From Moringa oleifera (taxonomy: Eukaryota > Streptophyta > Magnoliopsida > Brassicales > Moringaceae), in the NCBI GenBank assembly GCA_021397835.1, contig JAJFZO010000747.1, positions 2,606,501 through 2,670,500 on the forward strand: a stretch of DNA of 64,000 nt, in the 5' to 3' direction. Each line of letters opens with the position of its first letter. The first letter of the stretch is position 1. A program made the position numbers and the translations under genes. Below, piece after piece: positions 1 to 10,838 of the stretch. Under the pieces are notes generated by a model, which saw only the letters and a list, made by a program, of their open reading frames with translations, had not been told where the DNA came from and searched no databases.

Positions 1-560
1 TCATCGTGTTTTGGTTGCCTTTCTCAGAATTGGGTTCTTGACAGGCGGTGGCACAACTGTTGACATGGAGTCTATAGGGTATCTGGTTTTAGTTATTAAA
101 CTTTTGTATTGAGGATTGGCTATTTTGGAATTTCCAAAGTGGCTCAAAAGTTTTGCTTGCCCTGCTTATTTGGTGGAAATTTAATTGCCTTTTACCTTCC
201 TTTGGTTTATTAATATTTTCACAGACTAAGATTTTAGATTTTAGCGATCCTTGTGGTCTTTAACATGTCGTCTTCTATGTGATAGCATCCCTTCCTTTGA
301 AGATAAATTCCATGGATGTGATGAAATGAGCGGGAATTAGAGGGTCACTGGGCCTTATTATTACTACCTTCTTCATTGGTACTGCTTTCATTTAAATGGC
401 CAATTTATTTAAAACCCATTTTTCAAATGTTTTTCCAGTTTGTAAATTTATTCAACAACTCCCAAATTGTTCTCATTCTTTTCAATTTGTATTGTCTGTT
501 TCCTTGACAGTAATTTGTAATTTTGTAAATGTTTAGAATTAAAAAAAGTTAAGTAAATGT
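1..560 (+). other. Possible 3' end and 3' UTR of a gene lying to the left
   Basis: A plus-strand frame is open from position 2 to a TGA at 110-112 (37 codons, rich in Gly, Leu and Val), and a TTTCTCAG sequence near position 20 could be a 3' splice site. After it comes T-rich sequence of mixed composition up to about 540, where strongly AT-rich DNA begins; that is how a plant 3' UTR often looks. No family can be recognised from so short a stretch, and the open frame could be chance. Confidence 0.25.
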
Positions 561-1720
561 TTTGAAGAATTTTTTAATCTTTATTTTAAATTTTAAAATA
601 TCTATAAATTTTTTTATGAATGTAAATGATTAGTCAAATTATCATCATTAAAAATTTTAAATTTAAAGATAACAATATTTTAAAAATATTATAAAAACGA
701 AAAAACAGAATAAATAATTTAAAAACTAATAATCATCTAAAATTAAATAATTAATTTATACAGATTTCATTTGAATTATTTTAAAATATTTCAATAATAA
801 AAGTATGCTTAATTTTTTAAAACAATTGTTTGATTTAAAATTTAATTTAATTATTTGTCATAAATAAAATTTATTGAAAGAGAGTTTTTAAATTTTTTTA
901 AAAATAAAGGAGAATATTTTTAAATAATATTTATTTTAATAATATATTAATTAATAAGTACTTCAAGTATATAAATATTAAAGATTAAATGATTTATCAT
1001 TATTATTATTATCTTCTTATATGTTAATGAGATTATATATGAAACACATAAGACAATGAGTTGTACCCAAACAATAAAGAAACAAAAGAAAATTGATAGC
1101 ATGGAAGGGGCAAGCGGGGAACTACCAGGCTAAAGGGACAATGGAGATGACAAGAAAGAGGCTGAATTAATAAAGGTCACCTTCTTCCCCAGAGTCATTA
1201 TAACTGGCATAGTAAATTCATGGCCTCTCACCCCCTGCCATTCTCACGTGCTTTTGCTCCTTTTTCTTCTATTCTTCATTCTTCTCAATCTCTTCTTTTT
1301 TATATATATTTTGAAAAAAATTTATTATAAATTTAATTGCAAATTAAACAATCTCGCTTCCAGATCATATATTCATGGTTTCTGGGTGATAATAGAAAGT
1401 GGGTAGGTTTTATAATTCAGATATAGGATTAGTAATGAAAATAACCCTTTTTTTAATAAAAAAAAGGGTTAAAATCAACTAATCTTCATTATTCTTCTTG
1501 AATCACAAAGACTGAAAAAGCAGAAGGCAAGAAACAAGTAAAGATCAGATCAAAATCAGAGGAACCCAACAGTGACAGAATCCAAAGAGAAGCAACATCA
1601 GAGATCACAAGTTCTTTATATAATTTCAATACGGGAGGAGCATAGTTTCTTAATTTAGAAGAAGAAATCGACTACAAAAGGAGGCCTAGATATGGTGTAG
1701 GTTTAAGCTTAAATAGTTTT
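561..1720. other. AT-rich spacer with a more balanced patch
   Basis: From 561 to about 1050 the sequence is almost only A and T and shows no coding frame. From 1050 to 1290 the composition is more balanced and includes a G-box core CACGTG near 1246, but no open frame of note. From 1290 to 1720 there is further non-coding sequence, which may include the 3' UTR of the small minus-strand ORF at 1726-1935. Confidence 0.5.
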
Positions 1721-1725
1721 GGTGG

Positions 1726-1935
1726 CTATGCAGCTTTTGCTGTACAAGCCAAGCAACAGTGACACAGATCTTGTAGAGCAGCCGCTAGATCTCTATCAAC
1801 TTCACCTTCTTCGGTTCCTCTTTCACGGCTCCTCCGGATAATACCCATCTCCTGGTCTGCATGCACCTCCTCTCTGGCTCGTGATCTCATCTTCTTCCTC
1901 TTCATGTCCTCCCGTCTCCGATCATGATCCGCCAT
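1726..1935 (-). CDS. Hypothetical small basic protein, 69 residues
   Basis: The ORF starts at an ATG at 1935 and runs 69 codons. I do not recognise the family. The first 45 residues are packed with Arg, Lys, Glu and Asp (it starts [15 protein letters not shown]); the end is small and cysteine-bearing ([13 protein letters not shown]). It has no signal peptide or membrane segment. Just upstream on the minus strand are a long T tract ending in TTTAAG directly before the start, a usable 3' splice site, and a CT-rich stretch resembling a plant 5' leader. The frame is open further upstream but has no ATG there and meets a TGA near 2038. The signs favour a transcribed small gene, but a chance ORF in a CT-rich region cannot be excluded. 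Confidence 0.35.
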   Translation of the reverse strand: MADHDRRREDMKRKKMRSRAREEVHADQEMGIIRRSRERGTEEGEVDRDLAAALQDLCHCCLACTAKAA

Positions 1936-2115
1936 CCTTAAATCAAGAAACAAAAAAAACCCAGTTAGCAACAACAACCGCAGTTGCAGTGAAACACACA
2001 GAGAGAAAGAACAAGAGAGAGAGAGACTCTTTGGAGATCAAGAGGCGTTGGCTGATCCCAGAGAGGGAAACGGGGAGGCCATAGGTGCCAGTGAGGTTTC
2101 TCGAGGACTGCATTT

Positions 2116-2132
2116 AAAAAAAAAAAAAAAAA
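2116..2132 (+). repeat. Poly-A run (17 A)
   Basis: A 17-base A run on the plus strand, read as T on the minus strand, upstream of the small ORF at 1726-1935. No target duplication or element is visible beside it. Confidence 0.8.
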
Positions 2133-2379
2133 CTCTGTGCGGAGAGAAGAGGAAAAAGAGAGAAAAAGGCAGGTTGGTCCACTAAGCGTGATCTTGGGCG
2201 TTGGGAATATAGCAGATGAGATATGACTGTTTTGATGGTTCTATTCGCGTATGTACGTAGGAACACTGTATGCTGTAAATTCCTTTTTCTCACAGTTTGA
2301 GATTATAAGTTGGGAGTTGTTCCTCTCTCTGGCTAAGCTTGCAAGTTGTGTTGGCACGGCTTGTTTCCCTCTCTCCTTC

Positions 2380-5300
2380 AAAAACAGTGTTTAAAACATG
2401 ATTAACATTTTTTTAAAAAATAAAAGTTTTATGATATTTTGATATTTATCTTAGATTGTTAATTAAATTTGTATATTTAAAAATAATAAATTAAAAATAT
2501 TTAAATTAAAGATTAGATAACAAATTTTGATTTCAAATTTTATGTAGATATAAAAAAATATTCAAGAGTCACAAAAAATTTTATAATTTTATTATTTTTA
2601 AAAATTTTAAAATTAAAAATTTAAAAATATATATATTTAGTATAAAAAAAGACTTGACGACAGTAGTGTTATCCATGTTGGGTTTTATAGTTAAGCTGAT
2701 CAGGACTTCTACGAAAGGTCAAGGGTGAATTATGAAATTTTTTATAATGATAATTTAAAGATTTTTTGACCTCTGTAAAAAATTTTAAGTTAAAATTTGT
2801 TATACAAGATTTTTAATTTAAATTTTTAAATTTTTTAAAAATTTTAATTTATATTAAATTTATAAATTAATATTTAGTTTTTTATTTTTTAAATATAAAA
2901 ATTTGATTAGTAATACAAGATAAATATTAGAGTTTTATGAAATTTTATTTTTTAATTATATAAATATTTATAAATTAATAAATTAAAATTTAATTTATTG
3001 ATTTAATTTAAATTATATTACATCAAAATTTTAATATTTAGAAATATTTAAATTAAAATTTTTATACAAAAAATTTTAACTTGAAATTTTTTTAAAATAA
3101 TTAAAATTTTTTGAGCATCAAAAATATATATTTTTTAAATTTATATTATCAAAAATTTAAAAATTAAAAAAAAATTATATTGAATTCAAATTTGATAGAT
3201 GAGTCTAACATAAGTTAAAAAATTCATTTAAATCATTCCAAGGTGTTTTAATATAAAAATATATTTAATTTTTCATATTTATTTGAGATAAAAATTTAAA
3301 CCGAATTGATATATCAATACTCAATTTTTTACTTGTTAATCATGAAAATTTAATTGATAATATAAAATAAATATTAAAATATTATGTAAACTTTGCTCTT
3401 TTTTATATAAATATTTTTAAAAAATCAAAAGATATAATTCAATAAATTAAATAATTGAAATTACAAAGACATATTATTTAAATTTTTGAAAGATATTCTA
3501 TCTCATTTTTTTACTTAATCAAATTAAATTTTGTTAGAAATTTTAAAATTTAAAAATATTCAAATAAAATATTTTGTATTAAAAAATTTGACTTCACTTT
3601 TTTTGTAAATGAAAATAACAGGAAATGGGAGAAATAAAGACAAAAAAATGGAAACAGTAATAAGGTAAAAACATTTAAAAAATAAAAAAAGGCACAAATA
3701 AAAATGATGGAAATTAAAAAAAAGTACAAAAATGGGACAAAAAGACAAAAAAATAAGATAAAAAGATGAAAAAAGATAAAGATAAGATAGAAAGAAGAAA
3801 ATAAAAAACAATTATAAGATAAAGAGACAAATATGATAAAGGAATATATATATATATATATAAGATAGAAAAGCAAAACAAGAGATAAATGACAAAGAAA
3901 AAAACAAAATTTCTTCTTATTTAATTTTTTTAGTTTCAATTTTCTCATGAACAAATAGTTTTTTTTTTTGGGTTGTTATTTTTAAAATATATTTGAAAAT
4001 TTTGAATATAAAATTAAATCAATTAATAAAATTTAAATAAAGAAATATAAATTCCTTTGTTTATGTATTTGCACTGTAATTAATTATCCTGCTTTTTAAA
4101 TGTTTATATAATAGGGAGCATTGACAAGCCATTTATATTTATCTTAGGGTTGTGAGTGTTCTTGTGTTCTAGATTAATACTATTACAACTTGGGTTATTT
4201 GGTCATGTATTCTTAGCTAATAAGTTTATTTTACTTTCATAGTTAGATTCCCCATTTGTAATTTTTAAAAATATTTTATTGATTTGAAAAAATTAACTCT
4301 TAAATTAAAATACACAAAAACAGACTTATTAATTTGTCTTGTAATTTTATTAAAGGTAAATATAAAAAAGCTTTCAATTATATTTATTTTTAAATAAAAT
4401 TTTAATATATTAATTCAAATCAATTTTACATTTGATATTTTAATTTGATTTAAATTGAATTTTGATATAAATAATTATGAAATTTAAGAATATTTTCATT
4501 TTTCAAATACTTCAAGGATGATTCAAATAAATTTCAACCCATCTTAAGTTTATCTCCCAAATTTGAATTATTTTTGATGAGTTATCTTTTAAAAAAATTT
4601 AAAATTTTAAAATTAAGAAAATATTTTTTGTACTTCACAATTTTAATTTTGATGATAGTTTGAGTTTTTTTTTTTCGTTTGTAGAAAATTTAAATCAAAA
4701 TTAGTTATATAAAATTTTTAATTTGATTATCTTCATTTTTAAAATTTTTAATAAAATTTAAATTGAATTAAATTAAAATATTAAATATATAACTGATTCA
4801 ATCAATAATTTAAAATTAAAAAGCGAGTATAATTTAAATTTTTATATTGAATATTTTTATTTTAATACTGAAAATGAAAGGATCACTTAATCAACATAAA
4901 ATACACCCAATAAAGACATTGACACAGAAGATTCTACTTTTTTGAGTATACCATAAGGTTCCACCCTTTACGGAAAAGAAAATATCATTTATTCCCTGCA
5001 AAAAGGTACCTCTTCCAACTGCATTCCTTCATACCTTTTGGCTAGGTGAAACAGTAATTTGATTCCCACATTGATTAATAATATAATAAAATAATATTTC
5101 CTAATCAAATTTTTAGATCTCATATTATTTAAAAATCATATTATTATTTAATACACCAAATTTTAATTATTAATATTAATAAATATTATTTTAAAATTAT
5201 ACAATATAATTATTAAAAAATCAAAATGATAAATATATATATATGACCTAATACTAAGTGAAATTTTATTACTCCAAGCTTTAAAAACTCGCAATGATAT

Positions 5301-6520
5301 ATGAACAAAATGTTTGAACCTCACCTTACTCACCAATTACAAGCCTGAGTTTAAAACAAGTTTCAAAAATTTTCTGTCGCTGCTGTTAATTAATTATTTG
5401 AGAAATGGCTCGTGTTAATTAATTATTTTAATTTCTCAAAATCGTTGTGCTTATTCTTTCAGTGATCTTGAGTACTATTTACCATTGGGTGCTTCAAATT
5501 GATAAAATTAATGCAATTTCAGTTTAAAATTTTGACCTCTTAAATGTTTGTAAGGGTATGTGTTTGGTTTCGATTTTGGATATGGTCATTATGCAAAACA
5601 ATGTTCTTATTTTATTTAAGAAATAGTAATATTTTGCCTGTGGACAACTCTTTTCCAATTATAAGTATAGTGTGAAAAAAATGATTTAAATAACTATAAA
5701 AAGAGTGATATAGGAACCACTTTAAAAGAAGATTTTGCTTAAGACTACTTTTGTTTTAGTTTTCTATTTGAATAATATATAAATACATGAGAAAATATCA
5801 AAATAAAATTATAATATTCTTATTTCTAAATATATAAAAAATATATTAAAATGTATTTGCATTATTCATGTTTCTTCATTAATTTTTTTGAATTATTTTT
5901 GGTATTTAAATTAAACTTTATTTAATTTTTTTAAAGATATTATTTAAATTAAAAATATTATACAATGAATTTTAACTTAAAATTCATCATAAATTTAAAG
6001 AGATATTAAAGCTACAATCATACAAAAAATTAATACTAAAAATAATTTTTTCATTTTAATTTTTTTGATAATGTAAATTTTAAAAAATTATTTTTAATAT
6101 TCAAAAAATTATGAAATTACATTTTCATGCTAATTTGAATATTATTTAGATCTAAAAAAATTTTATATCAAATTTATTATATGAAATTATCAATTTAAAT
6201 ATTTTGACTATTAAAAATTAAAGATAATAATGGATTTGACTCAAGTCATTGTTCTGTACCTAAAATTAGTTTAAAAAAAATTATAAATACTTGATTGAAA
6301 GACGTAAATAATGTAAATTTTATTTTAATATTTATGTAAAATATACTTTAATTTTAAATTTTAAAAAATAAGATACAACCCAAAAGTTAAAACTATCATA
6401 AAAAACATTCAAATCCTTGCATTATTCGTTTCTAAATTTAAATTTTCTCATTTCTTTCTGTATTTTAAAATTAAACTCAATATAGAAATATAAATATATA
6501 AATGAAAGCTAACGACTTTA
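2380..6520. other. AT-rich gene-free spacer
   Basis: About 4 kb of extremely AT-rich sequence made mainly of short A and T runs. A (TA)n microsatellite lies at about 3844-3862. The open frames here (for example 3550-3954 on the minus strand) encode almost only Phe, Leu, Ile, Tyr and Lys, as expected of translated AT-rich DNA. A patch at 4880-5060 is more balanced but has no coding signal. I see no gene and no recognisable mobile element. Confidence 0.6.
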
Positions 6521-6529
6521 TTATTGTAA

Positions 6530-6925
6530 GCTTGATCATTAAAAAGTGGGCTGAACAGCATCGATGGATCGGTGAGACACCACAGAAATACGAGCCAATG
6601 AGTAGATGACCCTCTCCTGAATCGTGGACTGTTGCAGAAGATAAGCTTGTGTGGCAGAGACCCCAACCAGCCTGTTGGGTCTGTGTCATTGCAGTTATTG
6701 CCTTGCAGTAGTTGATAACATGGACCTCAACGTTGCTGCTTGTCCTTCCACATAAGAGGAGGAGAATTTATTCCGCCCTAGGTACCATCACCGACTTCAT
6801 TTTCGCAGATTTACCGCGAAAGCACATATACTAACATGATTGTCTAACCATTTTCCCACACTGTGGAACTCGTGTAGTGCTCCTATGTACTCGTGCAGGT
6901 ACATGCTCCTATGTACTCGTGTACT
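6530..6925. other. Balanced-composition island, no recognised gene
   Basis: This stretch stands out from the surrounding AT-rich DNA. Its minus-strand frames are open for about 70 codons (6448-6689) but resemble no family I know. At its right end an 18-bp sequence containing GCTCCTATGTACTCGTG occurs twice (6878-6895 and 6904-6921), 26 bp apart. It could be the remnant of a mobile element or a regulatory block; the sequence does not decide. Confidence 0.35.
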
Positions 6926-9900
6926 CTTATTAAATTTTATTATGTTTTATTTTTAGTTTTATGCGAAATATAAATATATCAATCTAATGTAGTATAGATA
7001 TGTGCATATCTTAATCTTGAAAGATTCAATTCATTGATATGTGAACGTAAATTTGTAAATCAAATTTAAAATTCGAATATTCTCTGAACCATTAGAGAAT
7101 TTTTTTTACCCTTAATAGCAAGGTTTTAAAGAGAATCAATCACATCCGTTAATCAAATTCTTTAACTGATATCTTTTGATTATCAAAAAGAAAAAAACAC
7201 ATTTGCATTAAAAAAATATTTTTTGTAAAATGGTATTTATAATTATAAAATAATTTTCAAAATATTAAAGTCACATAGTTATGATTTAAATAAATAATAT
7301 CTTGTAAAACCATAAATTCTTACATGATGCTTTTAAATATCAATATTCAAATTCAAATTCAAATTTTTTTAAATCAAAATCAGTTCGAATCTAAGTTAAA
7401 CATCAAATCAAACCAACCTGGGATCAATTTTACTTCCCCACACAATTATATGCTTGTATGTAAGCTCACACATGTTCTTATACATGCATTTGCCCTACAT
7501 ATGCTAAAACTTATATGCACTAACAAAGTCAAAGAAATCATTTATTAATAAGCCATAAGGGTAAAATTTAGGAGTACATGACTACTAAATTGTTTTCAAA
7601 GCTCGAATCCAATCAGCTCCTAGTCTCACTTGTCCAGCTAAAGAAGCTGCTTAGGCTTTGAATTTAAATCAATCTGATTTGACATATCCAATTAATAAAA
7701 TGAAACAAACATATTATGTATTGGATTTACATTAATTCCTTTAATTTGATTAATTTTTTAAAGATAATAATTATTTAATTTTAAGATACAATCTTTTTAA
7801 AATAACAAATGAGTTAGTTTCTCAAATCAGTGTAATAAGATTTTTTCTTTCAACAGAGTCCAGCTTAACCCATTAACAAAACAAAGTTTGATGGGTTTTA
7901 TCGAATTGGTTCAAACTTCTAAGTTTCAGCTCGGCCCATTGATCCGTTACTTGCATGTGGACAGGAACTGTTACTTCACTTGCCCAGCCAATTCAGACAG
8001 TGGCCTGTGAGCACGACCTATTTGATAGAATAACCCGGCACCGCTTAAAACCTGAAATTGCCGGCAATAATATACAATCTGAAGGCTCTTGTACCACAAC
8101 TATTTCTGTTTCACATTAAAAAGAAAAAGAAACCATAAGGACATGCTAACGTTTCAGTCATGAAAACCTAGATCATCACCTAGAGTCCCAACAAAAGCTA
8201 TGTCGACTGTAGAGGATAAGTCATTGGAGAGAAAAGCCTTGCATTTAATTCTATTTAGAAAAGTACCTGGTAGCGGGCATGACAGCAGCCCTTTGTTCAC
8301 TAGTGATCTCTTGTCTGTGTTACATAATCATATCAGAGATATTATTTTAATAACTTCAAATGAAGCTACTCTAAAGGCTCCATGCACCATAGATGACGTA
8401 TGGGGATGAGCTCAGTACACATTACATTAGGTTCGATCATCCAAACCACAAAAAGTGGCATACAAAGCAACAAAACCCATTCGGGTGACAGGTCAAAAAT
8501 TGTGTTCCTAGACTGTTCATGATTAACTAGCACCATAGAGAACCCATATGGTTGAATCCGGTCTGGAAAAAATGAACATTCTGACTCTTGATGTATATAT
8601 ATGAACTACCGGGCATAGGAAACTACCAAAGTCATATCCTACCAGTGGATAAGAAGACATAGAAAGGTCTGCTATGCAGGAGAGATGGCGCCGTCAGCCA
8701 TCGACCCATCTTCATTTTGGGGCCGGGTGCTTGGCTGCCGGCAACATTTCTCCGGCATAGGAGACCTTGCATGTGTATTTTGGTTCAAGTAATTCCAGGA
8801 TAAGCAAACAATAGAGGTTGGTGCTCCTTTGTTGATATCCTCTCTCCTTCTACCTGATGTGTGCAATTTTTTTCTTTTTGGCACAGGCAATGAATGCAGG
8901 GAAACAAGAGTAATCATCAGAAAAATCAAGATGGACTATGGCAGCATGGTATGAAGTGCTTAATAAACTCATAAATATATGTATTTTTACCTAATAGATT
9001 GATTTATTTAGAGTAGAGCTGTCCCTACTCATCTTGTAATCTGATCCCAAAGCCCTGGCTCTTAAGGTCAAGATCAATCATAATTATCTTTTGGGGTTTT
9101 CAGTGAATTTGCAAATCAGAATGTTATACTAAGATCTTCCCTCTTTCATGCCTACATCTTAGGCATTTAATTCAAGAAATGCCCATAAAAGATTCAACCA
9201 ACAAAGAATCATCACCGATTGAGATTCACATATACCCTGCATCATGTATAATCTATATCCTGCCAAAAGCAGCTTCAATGGTGGGTACTCTAAGTCAAGA
9301 GCAAAGTAAGTCATGTGAAGCTGAATTTCTCCCAGTAAAATAAGTCTATAAGCACAGAAATAGTATTTTAAACCATGATGAGCTAACCATTCAGCTAAGG
9401 ACCTTGATAACATCAAAAAGTTTCAAGAAGTTATTATCTAAGTGCTTGTGCTTGTTCACTGCAAGTGCGTACTAAATTCATTACAGATCTATATCGGAAT
9501 GAGACGAGCAAAGTAATACTTCATCAGTGAGTAACACGAGCACAGCAGTTCTCATGTCTATGGTGAATTTTCATAGCCAGTCAATCTCAACTTCTATCAT
9601 GGAGCTCTAAAAGAAAACTCGCTGGGACATTTACGCAAGCACCTTGAATAAAACAATTCTCTCAGCAAGAAGAAGACTTACCACTAGACTGAAGAAAATC
9701 TACAGGGGCTCCTGCGGATTGTAGCTTTCTACGCAGTCCAACCAGGAGGAAGAATACTACATTCACAAGGTAACAATCACATCAAGGAAGAGACTCGCAT
9801 TTTTCAGCTCTGAGCAGAATTTAACCTCTCCCGCCCTTTAACCTGATATGAAGAAGGATCAAGCGCTGCTGTTTAATAGATTGAGCCCAAGCCTCATATC

Positions 9901-10050
9901 TTGGCCCATTTGCACATACAGGCCTCCATGACCCAAGACCGGAATTAGTAGTGCCAGTTGGGCGGGCAGGTCTGATTGACTGACACGCGTCCACTGGAGA
10001 TTTTGTGGACTTTTATTTCTTCTCCTCCTTTCATAATTCACGCTTTACAT
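6926..10050. other. Spacer: AT-rich left part, balanced right part (about 7900-10050)
   Basis: From 6926 to about 7900 the sequence is AT-rich and empty. From about 7900 to 10,050 the composition is closer to that of genes. Minus-strand open frames occur at 8672-8917, 9159-9416 and 9859-10041, and a short minus-strand stretch near 9690-9760 reads FFLLVGLRRKLQSAG and ends at a good donor (GGTAAGTC). I could not join these into a gene or match a family. The right edge will contain the promoter of SIZ1. A non-coding transcript or a decayed gene are both possible. Confidence 0.35.
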
Positions 10051-10379
10051 TTGTTCGTATCTGATATGGGACCCATCTGTTTTACGGCCCGTCTCCGACC
10101 TCCATAGCACGCTGAATTTGACGAAATTTCAGCAGAACGCTAAAACAAATCACCGACGTTTATCATCGCTTGATTTTGTTAGTGATGACGTGGCAAGATC
10201 AGACTGTAAAAGAAGTTTGAGCAAAGAAGGAAGTTTCCGACTTACTATAGCAGATGCTCTAATAAAAAAAAGGAAAAGAAATAAATTGGCGTGCGTTGCA
10301 GTTGCATCCAGTGCACCGAAACGTAACCCGGATGTGTCACCGTCAAAAAACCGGATTTGATAATCGGCGATAGATCCGG

Positions 10380-10838
10380 GACTTTTTGTGTCATTTTTTG
10401 GGGGATCGCTTGTTTCTGGTTGGGTCTATTTGGTCAAAAAGGAAACGCCCGAGCAAAACCAAAAAGCAAAGAGGGAGAAGGCGGCGTTGTTATGCACTGC
10501 AAACCCTATTTCACCGATTTCTCTCTGTTTCTGTGTTTGTCCCCATTTTTTTAATCAGCAAATACGTAAGCACTTTAAATTTGATCACTGTCTTAACGAT
10601 AGTAGGGGGATAAGTTTTTTCTTTTTTTTTTTTAGTCGTCTTTATTTTCTTTTTGGATTTTGGCGTAATTGCTTGGTGATTGAATGTTTCGTTAATTTTT
10701 TTTTGTTTGGTTACTTTGGTTAGATCGTTTGATGTTTGGAGACATATGGGATAAGTTTTATCGGTTTTGCTGTTGATTATTGTTGTTTCGGCTACGGATT
10801 GTGAACTCTGTTTGGCTTCGTTATTGAGGGGTTAAGAG
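10380..10838 (+). promoter_or_regulatory. SIZ1: Probable 5' leader of SIZ1
   Basis: T-rich sequence with interspersed A and G directly upstream of the SIZ1 start codon. The transcription start cannot be fixed. Several ATG triplets occur before the chosen start (about 10,491, 10,684, 10,731 and 10,745) and open only short frames, so the leader may carry small upstream ORFs. Open frames crossing 10,357-10,723 are low-complexity and are not considered genes. Confidence 0.45.

Noticed and set aside
3550..3954. 134-residue minus-strand open frame
   Set aside because: Almost only Phe, Leu, Ile, Tyr and Ser; a translation of AT-rich DNA with AAAAG-type repeats, not a protein.
8672..8917. Minus-strand ORF with a hydrophobic start (MITLVSLHSL) and a CC pair, considered as a secreted peptide precursor
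   Set aside because: No CLE, CEP, RGF, PSK or EPF motif at the C terminus; the longer version needs a TTG start.
10388..10723. 111-codon open frame upstream of SIZ1
   Set aside because: It begins at GTG, has a Phe run from the T tract and overlaps the leader; no family resemblance.
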